64,000 nucleotides of DNA, taken from positions 64,755,260 to 64,819,259 of the forward strand of contig CM057005.1 in the NCBI GenBank assembly GCA_029891345.1, given 5' to 3'. The notes below the pieces were generated by a model, which was not told where the DNA came from, searched no databases, and saw only the letters and a program-made list of their open reading frames with translations. A program made the translations under genes and the position numbers. The first letter of the stretch is position 1, and the number at the start of each line of letters is the position of its first letter. This document shows, in pieces, positions 54,115-63,900 of this stretch. This DNA is from Dryococelus australis. Lineage: Eukaryota; Arthropoda; Insecta; Phasmatodea; Phasmatidae.

Positions 54115-55800
54115 AAAGATTATAAACATGCGATCTGGCCTGCCTTTAGGGATTACCTGGAAGAAGAGATTGATCTGCCAGCTCACAGGGCCGGTTGCAC
54201 CAACATCGCCCCCGATCCGAGATCGAATAATTCTAGTTCCGAACCAGAATCCAGTTTGATCTTTGTTCCGATGTAAAAGTGTTGCACTAACGAAATCTCC
54301 GATTCGTCGATCTTGGATAGATCGATATTAAGTATGAGAGAAATTTTGCTTTTGGTTCGTAATATATGACGTCATGGAAGTTGGCGTATTTTTCATAATA
54401 GATATAACTAGATGTGCGATATTTTATCTGTTTTAAGTGAATTATTGTTGTACGTATTTTACTACATAATATTCAAGTACGTATAATGTTGTTTAAATTT
54501 CCCAAGAAAACAATCTAACGTAGTTCTATCGGTTGGCGTATTTTCAAACTATATTCGTCGATGATGGCTGCTGATCTCGGATCGAGATTTCGGACGCCGA
54601 TGTCAGTGGTTCGAAATGAATTTAATCTCGATCTCTAGTCTAGCTCTGAACTCGAATGGTGCGACAGTTTTCTGTGTCGATCTTAGATACGATCTCAGAT
54701 CGCGTTTCGAACCACGGTGATGCAACCCGCCCTTAGTAGTACTCCCGACGAATTAGACAAAGCTGTCGAGCACGTGACCGAGCTAATCCAGACAGGAATA
54801 AATAAGTTTGCCCCGGAGAAAACACCGCTGACTAACTCGGATAAGCTCTCTGACAATACCAGAGAGCTGATCACGCTTAAAAATAGGCTGCGCAGGCTCT
54901 ATTCTCGAACTATATCTAGGTTTCTTAAAGCCCAGGTAACTGAACTTAGAGTGCAAATTAATATAGACATCACTGCCTGGCAGACTGATACTTGGAATGA
55001 TAAATTATCTCGCCTTTGTATCCAGGATAATAGTCTGTGGCACACGACAAAAGCGTTTACAAAGAAGCGTGTTCCAATCCCGCCTCTTAAAGGCAATGCA
55101 GAAGTGGCTTATACGCTTCAGAAGGCTGAGGCTATGGCCAATCAATTAGAACAGCTGATCCAGTATTTGTGGCCAGAATTTATAGGGACCTCCTAGTGCA
55201 TCTTGAGCCAGCCCACAGTGGCTGAAACAGACCTCACGCAAGCGGAGGAAGTTAAGCCCATTATTAAATATACGAAGCCTCGAAAAGCACCCAGGTTCGA
55301 CTACTTGCAGGCTGTAGTCCTCAAGCAGCTGCCTGACAGCAGGTCTGAGGCTATAGCGGAGTGCATAAATGCAAGTTTTAATCTTGCTCATTTCTCTACT
55401 CCTTGTAAATGTGCCACAGTAATTGTTTCTCCCAAACCGGGCAAAGACCCGACTCAATTGCAAAATTCCCCCCCCCCCCCCACATCAGTTTGCTTAGCTC
55501 GCTCTCTAAGATTCACGAACGATTACTCTTGCGCAGACTAAATAATCATATTCGCGAGACCAATTTATTTCCTAACGAGCAATTCGGCCTTAAAAAAATC
55601 ACTCAACTTTGCATTAACTTTTCAGGCTATCCGAACATATTACCGATACATTTAACTGGCGCCATTATACGGTCATGGTATTTTTAGACGTGGAAAAGGC
55701 CTTTGAGAAGGTTTTCCAAGCAGGGGTTCTTTATAAACTGTATCAAAAAAATTTCCCAAGAGGTCCAAAATGGATGACAAGCAAGGTGATTCTTCTGGGC
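54115..55800 (+). mobile_element. Jockey-like LINE fragment (reverse transcriptase part)
   Basis: Fragment of the second reading frame of a Jockey-group non-LTR retrotransposon. It starts within the linker between endonuclease and reverse transcriptase (WPAFRDYLEEEIDLPAH at about 54140). It resumes after a MITE with STPDELDKAVEHVTELIQ and continues to KKRVPIPPLKG. The reverse transcriptase opens with KPRKAPRFDYL (about 55277) and IVSPKPGKDPTQLQN. It reaches motif A, FLDVEKAF (about 55680), then stops making sense near 55800, before the expected active-site FADD. Frame changes occur near 55195 and at the C run (about 55469-55480). The endonuclease and first ORF are absent. It is a dead copy whose family could have supplied the enzyme that copies SINE1. 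Confidence 0.82.
54187..54733. mobile_element. GGT MITE nested in the LINE
   Basis: The ends are AGGGCCGGTTGCACCAAC and, inverted, AGGGCGGGTTGCATCACC. LINE coding sequence stops at the left end and resumes at the right end. GATCTCGGATCGAGAT-like palindromes recur near both ends (54213-54222, 54306-54330, 54573-54590, 54680-54703). Similar GGTTGCA ends are common among insect MITEs. The duplication is not clear, so the superfamily is left open. Confidence 0.72.
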
Positions 55801-55810
55801 ATAATGCATA

Positions 55811-56060
55811 CTTGGTGCTGCGACCCCTCTCGTAATTAGGGGTGATGCCTGCATTGTGAATTTGACAACTTTATCTTATGTAGTTTGGAACTACAGCCAA
55901 CTATACTTATACATAAGACATAGGGTATAATTGGTCCTGTGATCCCTCTCACCTTCTGGGGCGATGCCTATGTAATGCATTATGCAGTAGTATCTCAAAT
56001 GGTTCTGGAATTACAGCCAACTATGCTTATATGTAAGCATAGGTCATACTTGACCTGAGG
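55811..56060 (+). repeat. 119-bp tandem repeat, about two units
   Basis: Unit 1 starts TTGGTGCTGCGACCCCTCTC (55812) and unit 2 TTGGTCCTGTGATCCCTCTC (55931). Both contain GGGG-GATGCCT and end ACAGCCAACTATACTTAT or its variant. A third start (CTTGACCTGAG) appears at about 56050 and fades. It begins where LINE similarity ends. Confidence 0.75.
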
Positions 56061-56194
56061 CTGGCAGGGTGTCATGGAATAGGGTCTTCCCTTCCACATG
56101 TAATGCATGAGTGGAAAGCGCACACTTTCGGTAGGACAGAAAAGTTTGTTGGCAGAACCCAGAGAACACTGACCAGAATGTCGTAGCTTCAGGT

Positions 56195-56690
56195 TCAAGA
56201 TGGCCACCGTGGGTGCTGATAAGATTGTAGGTACGAGGCTGCAGTATGCGGAGTCGGGCGCCATTTTGCTGGTCAGTGGGGTTTCGGCATGCAAAGTCTG
56301 GCACCATTTTTCTGATAAGTGGGGCTTCGGTATGCGTAGTTGGGCGCCATTTTGCTGGTCAGTGGGGTGGGAGCGAGATGTTTGACGTCGGGGTGGAAAG
56401 CATGAACGCGACACTCAATTTGGCTAGGAAGGAAATAGCTCATGTCGCAGCACACATGGGACCTCTGCTCCAGAATGACAGAGCAGGAGGTTCGGTTCCA
56501 AGATGGCTGCCACGGGCGCTAGGGAGGGGACAGTTTTATGGTCGGGGATGGCTTCGCGTTGGGGACACAGTCGCAATTTTGCCAGTCAGTGGCTTTGACA
56601 TAGGATGATGCATTGGCCGCCATTTTGTGCTTGGCCGTAGCGAACCGATTTATGGAGGGGACAGAACAGAACATATTAAAATGGCTCCAG
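56195..56690. repeat. Cluster of GCCAT (YY1/Pho-like) motifs
   Basis: AAGATGGC or GCCATTTT words occur at about 56198, 56260, 56304, 56347, 56501 and 56621, with AAATGGCTCC at about 56679. Several are inside the 44-bp repeat. YY1 and its fly relative Pho bind GCCAT cores. The same word, GGCCATTTTGGATCC, occurs in PAL3 at about 60898, so a transposon origin is possible. Confidence 0.5.
56237..56367 (+). repeat. 44-bp tandem repeat, three units
   Basis: Units begin at about 56237, 56281 and 56324. Each carries a GCAGTATGCGGAGT-type word, GGCGCCATTTTGCTGG or a variant, and TCAGTGGG or AAGTGGG. The units are diverged, so the array is not recent. Confidence 0.75.
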
Positions 56691-57299
56691 TACTCAGTTG
56701 AAGGCCATAACTGGTATTAGTTACTTGAATTAAAATAAATTTGGAAAATAGCAGAAACAAAATTTGTCGCATTATAAAAATTAAAAACAAGTAAAATTTT
56801 AAAATTACAGAGGCTTAAAATTATATTTTGTTATAATCTAAAAGAAAAAGGTTTCATTATAATTTTAAAATGTCGAAAGTTAAAATTTCTCTGCCTCCAT
56901 CCTTGGACCCTCACCCCGCCATCCTCTCCGGAGACAGAGGGGCCGACGGTGGTGGTTTTCGTGAGGTGTCCGTCGTGTGTTTGATGCTCGTGTCTGTGTT
57001 GTGATGGTGGTGCCAGTGTAATGTAGTTTGTGTAGGGTGTTGTACAGTTCCTTTAGTTTATTTGTTCTTGTGTTTATCTGTATTATTGATGTATTTGTGA
57101 GTCGGACGACATCAATATACGATATTATGTCATTGCTTATTATATGTGATTCATTATTAGTGAGGGCTCGAACATTTATTAATTCAGTTTCGAAAATTAT
57201 GCTAATAATTATTACTGATTACATTTCAACAAGGAAAACGATTCTAGAAACCACGCCTTATCGAATATTACTACAGGAGTAGATAGGTTAAAACATTTT
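56691..57299. other. No gene seen
   Basis: AT-rich to 56900, then a TG-rich stretch. An 84-codon frame at 57028-57282 is hydrophobic but unrelated to anything I recognise and has AT-biased composition, so I do not call it. Confidence 0.4.
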
Positions 57300-57910
57300 A
57301 AGGATTACTACGGTGGACTTGGAGGGGAGAGTGGCTGCCTGGGCTTTTGGAAGATGTGCCACTGCATGTGCGTCAAACATGTGATTTCAGCATGATGGCG
57401 CACCACCTAATTTTGCTTTTGCGGTCCGACGTCATCTCGATCAACGTTTTGGCCAACAGTGGATAGGTCGAGGTGGCCCGATTGCTTGGCCTGCACGTTC
57501 ACCCGACTTGATTCCGCTAGACTACTTCCTGCGGGACCACATGAAGGGCTTGATTTACGAGACCCCTATGGAATCCGAGGAAGACCTGCTGGCGCGGGTT
57601 ATGCCGGAGGCGGATCTTGGACTACCAGGTATTGGTGATCGTGTGTACGAGAACATTGCACGTAGGTACCGTGTTTGTGTAGACGTCACTGGTAGTCGCA
57701 TCTAGCCCTTCGTGTGAGTGGATCCAGAAGAAAAACAACGTTAAGGGCGTTGCACACGTGGGAGATGTCAACCTGTGATGCGGTGGTGTTTCGTTTGTCG
57801 CGGGGAAGCGGTACATTTCCGCACCTAAGTTCCTATGCAAAACGTAACCGTCTTGGTCCCCACTACTTATATTGTGTAACGGGAATTTTGACACACTCTG
57901 TATATATGTA
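57300..57910 (+). pseudogene. rosa-like (DD41D) transposase remnant
   Basis: C-terminal part of an IS630-Tc1-mariner transposase. One frame (57385-57705) reads FQHDGAPPN, with the catalytic Asp at 57394-57396. It continues through WIGRGGPIAWPARSPDLIPL to the next catalytic Asp (57520-57522) in LDYFLRDHMKG. Exactly 41 residues lie between them, the spacing of the DD41D (rosa) family. The frame ends GSRI and TAG. Just upstream, LPGLLEDVPLHVRQ is in another frame, so there is a frameshift, and a TGA (57382) precedes FQHD. The rest of the N-terminus is missing. CGGGAATTTTGACACACTCT near 57885 may be the 3' terminus. It is dead and 5'-truncated. Confidence 0.82.
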
Positions 57911-58365
57911 TAATGTCACAAGCTTCCCAACCCGGGAAGAGTAAACCTTGCCTAGACGCATCGTCCTGAATTCTCAACGGCGAGCGGCAGAAAGTTCTCC
58001 CTACCCGTAGTGAACGTAACGTCTGTCGCGAAGTCACAATGGCAGGCTGATAGACCTCGAGTCTGGAGACCGCAGCTGGAGCAGCAGTAACGGGGCGAAG
58101 GAATCCCCAGATGCAGTTTAACGACCGGATTCTCTCTCCTGCCACGCCACGCTACGTCCTTCGTGGCGCGAATCGTATGTTGCGAAGTGAAGCGGGCGGT
58201 TGGGAAAAACACTGACTTGCTGATCGCTCCTTTGCAACTCTCGACGGTTTACAGCTTCCCTGTCGGTAAGGAGAACTGCGAAGTCCTTTCCCTCCCGTGG
58301 GAATGGAAGTCGGCGAAAACTGAACGACAACATGCTCTGTCAAACATCTGCGTAACAATTCACTG
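57911..58365. other. No gene seen
   Basis: GC-richer sequence with overlapping short frames on both strands and no domain. Confidence 0.4.
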
Positions 58366-58950
58366 TAAAAATTTTTCTGGTATACTTCCTAAACTACATT
58401 GGCGGTTTCTAACCGGCGCGTTGCATGGAAATATTACCACACATCAGACTGTAAACGTAGGAACGTTTAGGGTCATTACTATAATCCATTCACGTTTACT
58501 TCAGTCTTTTCTGAAACCCTGCTAAAGTTTTACTCCCAGGTTATTCCTTCGCCTCGTGCAAACCTGAACTAAGCCTGGAGAATTACACCAGAGGGACAAC
58601 GCACTGCATTCGTGCGCATAAAGTGTAACAGTATTTCGTGTAAAGAAGTTTTCTCACTAGGCGCTACCAACATATCTATTTTCTTCTTGTTTTTTCTATT
58701 TAAATTATTTACAAACTAAGCATTATAACTTACAGATTAAACTGTATAACATTTCAATTTAACAGAAAAAGAATAACTTTTATGAACACAAGAATAAAAT
58801 GCTTGTGATACATGGCATATGTTGGAAATAACTAAACACGTCATACGTGGGAAGATTTTTCAAAGGTTTGATTTAAAAAAGGCTTAAGAAACCGTGAATG
58901 AACTATATACAAAATTGGGAACTTCCCTACGCATTTGACTTCTTTCTAGG
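58366..58950 (+). repeat. REP1 repeat interrupted by TAM2
   Basis: AAATTTTTCTGGTATACTTC (58369) through GGTCATTACTA, then, after the TAM2, TACAAAATTGGGAACTTCCC. The parts join to match 5225-5375. Removing the TAM2 and one TA leaves TACTATACAAAATTGG against TACTATACAAAGTTGG in the empty copy. Confidence 0.72.
58482..58905 (+). mobile_element. TAM2 MITE with a defined TA duplication
   Basis: TA at 58480-58481 and 58906-58907 flank TAATCCATTCACG and CGTGAATGAACTA. The empty REP1 copy at 5.3 kb has a single TA there, so the ends and duplication are firm. It has the usual non-coding interior. Confidence 0.93.
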
Positions 58951-58991
58951 CATATGTGGTAAACTGGCAAACAAATTTTTAGTGAATTGTT

Positions 58992-59399
58992 TAGTCTATT
59001 AACTGTATCATCTCACTTTTAGAACCAAACCTTTTTAAAAAAAATCACTCCATGTTTGACGTGTTTGGCTGTTTCCTAAATATGCCGCGTATCACTAAAG
59101 TTTTATACTTCTGATTTGGTTGAACGTAACTTTAAATCGCTGTTTATATATAAATTGTGACTTTTGTTTATAATTCATTTGAATAAAAACAGGGAGAATA
59201 TAGGTATTGGTAATGCCTAGTATGAAATAGTTATCTTGCAAAATATTTTTCAACCGAGCGTGCACGAATGCGGTGCGTTGTCCCTTTGGTGCAATCTCCT
59301 AGACGTGGTCCATTTTTGTTCGCGTGAAGCGAAAGTAAAGTGTTGAAGCAAAACTTTAGCAGGGCTTCAGAAATGTTGGAAGTGATCACGAATGGACTG
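58992..59399 (-). mobile_element. TAM2 MITE, inverted partner
   Basis: Starts TAGTCTATTAACTGTATCA and ends ATCACGAATGGACTG. With the copy 86 bp to its left it forms an inverted repeat with arms of about 410 bp. Confidence 0.84.
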
Positions 59400-59953
59400 C
59401 CGAGGCTGCTTCACAAGACGAGTACTTTTTAGAAGATTTTATTTAGCTTGCCTTGTTAATTTGTTTGTACTTTCGGATGAAATATTGCAAGTTAATTTTG
59501 ACTCGCTTCTAGGTATTCAATCGAGCATAAACTTGGTATACACACAGAAACCCGATGGCAATGCAATAATATGGTGACAACGACCTGATGCTGCAGCCAG
59601 GATCATCTCCTCACGAGGGAACTCCTCAATGGTTAATAGTGTGGAGAATTGAAAATCGCCACGATAATTTAGTGTTTTTTTTCTATGGTTTCTTTAAGCT
59701 CCAATTGGTATGCCTGTGGGTGGGTGTGTTTAGTTCAAATCTTGCGAGTCGATTTAAAACAATTTACCGTTATCCAATCGAGCTGAAATTATGCATGCAT
59801 ATGTAGTTCCCATGACAATACAATGTGAAGGTACCACTGAGCTGATCTGATGATGGAGCCGGAAGTTACAAGCTTTTATGTAACTTAATCGTATCCAAGA
59901 CACTAGGAGTAATGTATTATAAATAAAAATTGGTGAAACTAAAAAGTGAAAAA
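59400..59953. other. No gene seen
   Basis: Two short frames (59392-59577 and 59588-59806) have no recognised domain. They start at or near the TAM2 end and are not supported. Confidence 0.4.
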
Positions 59954-60397
59954 TTAAATAACTGTAAAAAACTTTTGAAAACCAAGCTTTTATTTATAAA
60001 TGCACTAAAAAGAGAGAGAGAATTATATTAGTTACACAATTTGTAGAACTTGTAAGATGTGGTGGAACAGACGTAATAAACTTTACTACAAATTAATATG
60101 TTTGTATCAATTTATATTTATTATTTAAAAGCTTGGCGCAAATAGTCAAGAGCCTTAAGCAAGAAATGGGCTTACTACGCTTACGCAAATGAGGTATACG
60201 TTCTACATTGTGCCAAGCTTTTATATGCTAAATATAAATTGATACAAACATATTAATTTGTAGTAAAGTTTATATGGTCTCTTCGACCACATCTTTAAAG
60301 TTCTACAAATTGTGTAAGTACTATAATTATTTATTTCTTTTTAGTGCATTTATAAATAAAAGCTTGGTTTTAAAGAGATTTTTACAGTTATTTTTTA
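59954..60397. mobile_element. PAL2, 444-bp palindromic element
   Basis: Arms of about 190 bp are inverted copies. ATAACTGTAAAAA, AAGCTTTTATTTATAAATGC, CACAATTTGTAGAAC and ACTTTACTACAAATTAATAT on the left all recur inverted on the right. The loop is about 40 bp near 60170. TTAA stands at both margins (about 59952 and 60396). The arms differ at many positions, so the palindrome is old and real. Non-coding. Confidence 0.82.
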
Positions 60398-60580
60398 AGT
60401 CCAAATTATGAATTCTGGTTTCGAATACCTACTCTGAGAAATGCTGTTAACGAAGTGAGCAAAACTATTTAATTTTTGATAAAGCGAAATTTGTATTAGG
60501 TGCTAATAAAAGTTTCTTCTTTTTGTCTTATACACTAGTTTAAACTGACGTAATAGGCAAATGTATCTGTTTTTGAATTA
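60398..60580. other. No gene seen
   Basis: AT-rich spacer between PAL2 and TAM1. Confidence 0.4.
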
Positions 60581-60811
60581 AAGGCTGTTCACGGTCAATC
60601 GATTGCTCTTGAAACCAACCTCTGAAAAATGCTATTGTTTCTACCTACATGTATTATCATGGGCACAGTGACTGGCAAGAACCCAGTCAAGTTGGTAACG
60701 ACGGAAGGGAAGCTGATCTATGTCTAGACGTCAAATTAAAAGTTTTAGGTAAACATTTGTAAATATTGTAAAAGTTTTTTCTTTTGTGTTTTTTTAACGC
60801 ATATAAGTGAG

Positions 60812-61277
60812 TATACTAGTTTAGTATGTTTTGGGACAAGGGAATCGATCGGTGGAGCTCCAAGCTGTTCATATTCTGTCATTCCGGTCCGCCGGCGGCC
60901 ATTTTGGATCCAAGTGACCTTTGACACCAGTGACCTTCGACCAAAAAAATAAAAAAAAATATAAAAAATTGATTTAAATTATTTATAAATTTTTTTAAAT
61001 ATTAAATTTCCGGAGGTCCCCCTTATCTTCCCTCGCCTATACTTATTCCGTCATATTGGTTTTTTCGTCCGTCATTTGTTTATACATTTATGGAGGCCGC
61101 AATCTTGGATATTTTCGTTTATGATTTGTGTATACATTGCTGGAGGTCGAAGGTCAAATGCCAATGGTTTCTTGGATCCAAGATCGCCGCCAGCCGGCCG
61201 GCCGGAATGACAAGTATTAACTGCCCGGAGCTCCTCCGTCCTACTCTATTGCCCCAAAACGTACCAAACTAGTCTAC
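60812..61277. mobile_element. PAL3, long-terminal-inverted-repeat element in TAM1
   Basis: The left arm starts TATACTAGTTTAGTATG, and the right arm read inverted starts GTAGACTAGTTTGGTACG. Both continue through TTTTGGG, GGAGCTCC, TGTCATTCCGG, TTGGATCCAAG and GACCTTCGACC, so the arms are about 125 bp. TAAGTGAG and TAAGTGTG at the margins suggest an 8-bp duplication. The arms carry CGGCCATTTTGGATCC. Non-coding. Confidence 0.8.
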
Positions 61278-61337
61278 TTAAGTGTGAGGATTATTGCCCC
61301 AAAACGTAACAAACTAGTCTACTTAAGTGCGAGGATT
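61248..61337 (+). repeat. 45-bp tandem duplication at the PAL3 margin
   Basis: ATTGCCCCAAAACGTACC to GAGGATTA is repeated at once as ATTGCCCCAAAACGTAAC to GAGGATTA. The unit includes the PAL3 tip, its target duplication and a few TAM1 bases, so it arose after PAL3 inserted. Confidence 0.85.
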
Positions 61338-61607
61338 AGTAAATTTGTAAAATATTTACTTTTCCAATAATTTCTAAGATTCGCTTGATCGACGAATGAA
61401 GTGACCAGGCCCATAACGTTACATATGGCGGAACATTACACAGCGTGCATACAAGTAGATCTTTAGCAGGGCTTTCAAAAGTGTCCATTCTTACCGTGGA
61501 CAGCCTATATCACGCACGCCTATATCACGCACGCATGGAAACACCTATAAGCGCACGAATTACAAGAATGTGTCCCTTCTTCTTGCTGAGCGCCGTGGAG
61601 GAAACTG

Positions 61608-61922
61608 AGCTGTATATATAATAAATTCGTTTGGGAGGTGGACCCAGGGCGAGGCAACGCCCTCCGAGTGACGGGCTTTCCAGCTGGGACCCCGTAGGTG
61701 CCCGTCATCCCTGAACATGAAATGAAATGAGACCCCTAGGATGGAGTGGCGCTGGAATGAAAAGGCGGGAGAAACGAGAGTACCCCGAGAAAACCCCCCG
61801 GCAAGCGGCATCTTCCAGCACGATTCCCACATGCAGAAATCCGGGAGCGAACCCGCCGGGGATCGAACCCGGATCGCCGTGGTGGTAGGCGAGTGCTCTA
61901 GCCGCTGCGCCACCACTGCCCT
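61608..61922 (-). mobile_element. SINE1 relative with a different 3' tail
   Basis: On the minus strand it starts GGGCAGTGGTGGCGCAGCGG and has a perfect B box (GGTTCGATCCC). Body words are GGATTTCTGCATGTGGGAAT and TTTTCTCGGGGTACTCTCG. Instead of the GCTGCCCAAAT tail it continues TCATTTCATTTCATGTTCAG and ends CCCAAACGAATTTATTATAT. A different LINE partner may recognise this tail. Confidence 0.85.
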
Positions 61923-62089
61923 CCAGGTTTTCCTTGAGAGATATACGTTGCCTGAAATCTGTGACAATTTAAATATTTAGATTCGATTTAAAAAAAAATA
62001 CGCTCTGGATTTAAAACAAGCAATATCGTTTTTGCAGGAATTTTGTAGTCAACAATATCTAAAGAAATGAGATTATTTGACGGTTCTAC

Positions 62090-62123
<34 letters not shown>

Positions 62124-63588
62124 TTTGATACATGCCTAGCATTGTTTTATATGGAAATTTCTAAGCTGATCTTAAAGTGGAGTACGCCCTTAAAGACCAG
62201 ACACATGTAAGAAATTACTATCTACATTTTTAGCACATTACTTATTTTTTCATCGTGATATGAAATAATAGCCTGAAAAATGCATGCCACCAATGGGAAG
62301 TTAATGCATTTTATCTAACGAAAGAAACTGTAGAAATTTCGAAAATATATTTGATACAAATCTTAAAATAGAGCAAATTTAATACGTCAGGCTACGGTGC
62401 AAAATATAATGAGCAAATTATTTTTGGAAGAATTTTTTTGAGGTTCACTTATGTTTTAATTTTAGCAGTTGAGATAAAATTTACAGACTAACTAATTAAT
62501 TATTAAACCGTCCCCGCAAGTGATTCAAGCGTTGGATTTCAAATAAATTGCAACACTGCAATTCTATTACTTCAAGAAACAGTTTAACTGAAAACCAACT
62601 TTTCGTTACAATACAATTTTGAAATTTCTAAGAATTGAGATTTCAAATTAAAATTATACTATTTATTCTTTCAAGAAAAAATTATGAATGTTATTTTTCA
62701 AATGATTTTTTGGTGATGTCAAGTTCTCATTTATATCATGCTATGCAGCCACAAAATATACTCAAAATATAACAAAGATTGGTTTCTTGAACAAGCTCAA
62801 TATATCTTCAGCACTCCCACCGCCTTAAAAAAAAAAATCATAATTTATGTATGAAAGCCAGTGTACCTGAAAGGCATGTTCAATAGGTTATAAACCCCTT
62901 CCGTCAAAAGTAAATGTATAGTTTTAGGCGTGGCAACATGCAAATCTTTTGTTCGGAACTGTACAGGTATCCAGACGACGCTTTGTCTTACATCGGGACC
63001 AATATAAATCTATCTGTGCTTTATGTTACCGATTGCAGTGGTTTATGAAACTACGAAACATAGTCTCAGCAGCGAATTATGTCTCCCGCACGTAGGGAAC
63101 CTCTCTCATTGGACGAAATGTTCTGCATTGTACAGTTCAGACCATTCAAGCCACTTCATATGCAACGTCCGAGATATAGGACACTGTAACTGATAATGTT
63201 AATATGTACTTGTTGAATTAAATATCTTAGGAAGAGTAATACGTTATTTCAAAGTGGCCTTACATGATAGCTATCTCGAGATAGTAAATGAATTTTACAA
63301 GGCTTTTATAGGCGGCTGGATAGAAAGTCGCTTCAGAATTTCCATATAGACACAAGAGTCGCCTTTTTAATATCGAAGCTTACGCAGAAAGATGAACGCG
63401 CATTTTCTGTGCGAAGTAATTTCACTCCAAACGCTTCCTTGCTTTTGTACCTAATAAGGAAATATTCGTAGTAGGCGGGAGGTGTAAGTTTCTGGGTTAT
63501 TGTGCATTTTAATCGTTAACCTCCACGAAGCTGGAAACTCCCTTTGTCAGTTCTTGTTTCATCACATAAGGCATCATAAACGTGACTA
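61923..63588. other. No gene seen; poly-A run and REP3 relative
   Basis: An A run of 27 lies at about 62094-62120. The segment 62560-62825 weakly parallels 13700-13965 (REP3). The rest is AT-rich without recognised features. Confidence 0.4.
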
Positions 63589-63829
63589 TAGGCTATTCGC
63601 GGTAAAATAAGAACTTTTGAAAGCCCTCTCATTTGGAATAATAGTCAATAAATACTTTTTTTTTTTTTCGGTTTTAAACGTCAACTTCCGAGTGCGGTGG
63701 AACATACACACTGCGTTTATTACTTACATGGCAGTATTTATTTTAAAATGTGGTTAAAGGATTAAAAAATGGCTGAAAGTGAAATGTAACAAGGGCCTCA
63801 AAAGTGCTCCCTTTACCGTGAACAGCCTA
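63589..63829 (+). mobile_element. TAM1s short MITE
   Basis: Starts TAGGCTATTCGCGGTAAAA after TA and ends TTACCGTGAACAGCCTA. The interior CTCATTTGGAATAATAGTCA and GTTTATTACTTACATGGCAG matches the copy at 9268. Confidence 0.9.
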
Positions 63830-63900
63830 TACATGAGGTATAAAAGCAAACTAACCGGAGTTGAATTGCTTGAGAAAACCAAGGGGCGATCACAAGAGTA

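Larger units (their letters stand above)
60581..61507 (+). mobile_element. TAM1 MITE split by PAL3
   Basis: Starts AAGGCTGTTCACGGTCAATC after TA and ends TTACCGTGGACAGCCTA before TA. The left part runs to AACGCATATAAGTGAG and the right part resumes GAGGATTAGTAAATTTGTAA. In other copies these are adjacent. Confidence 0.85.

Noticed and set aside
57028-57282. 84-codon hydrophobic frame suggesting a membrane peptide
   Set aside because: AT-rich and TG-rich composition gives such frames by chance, and there is no start context or neighbour to support it.
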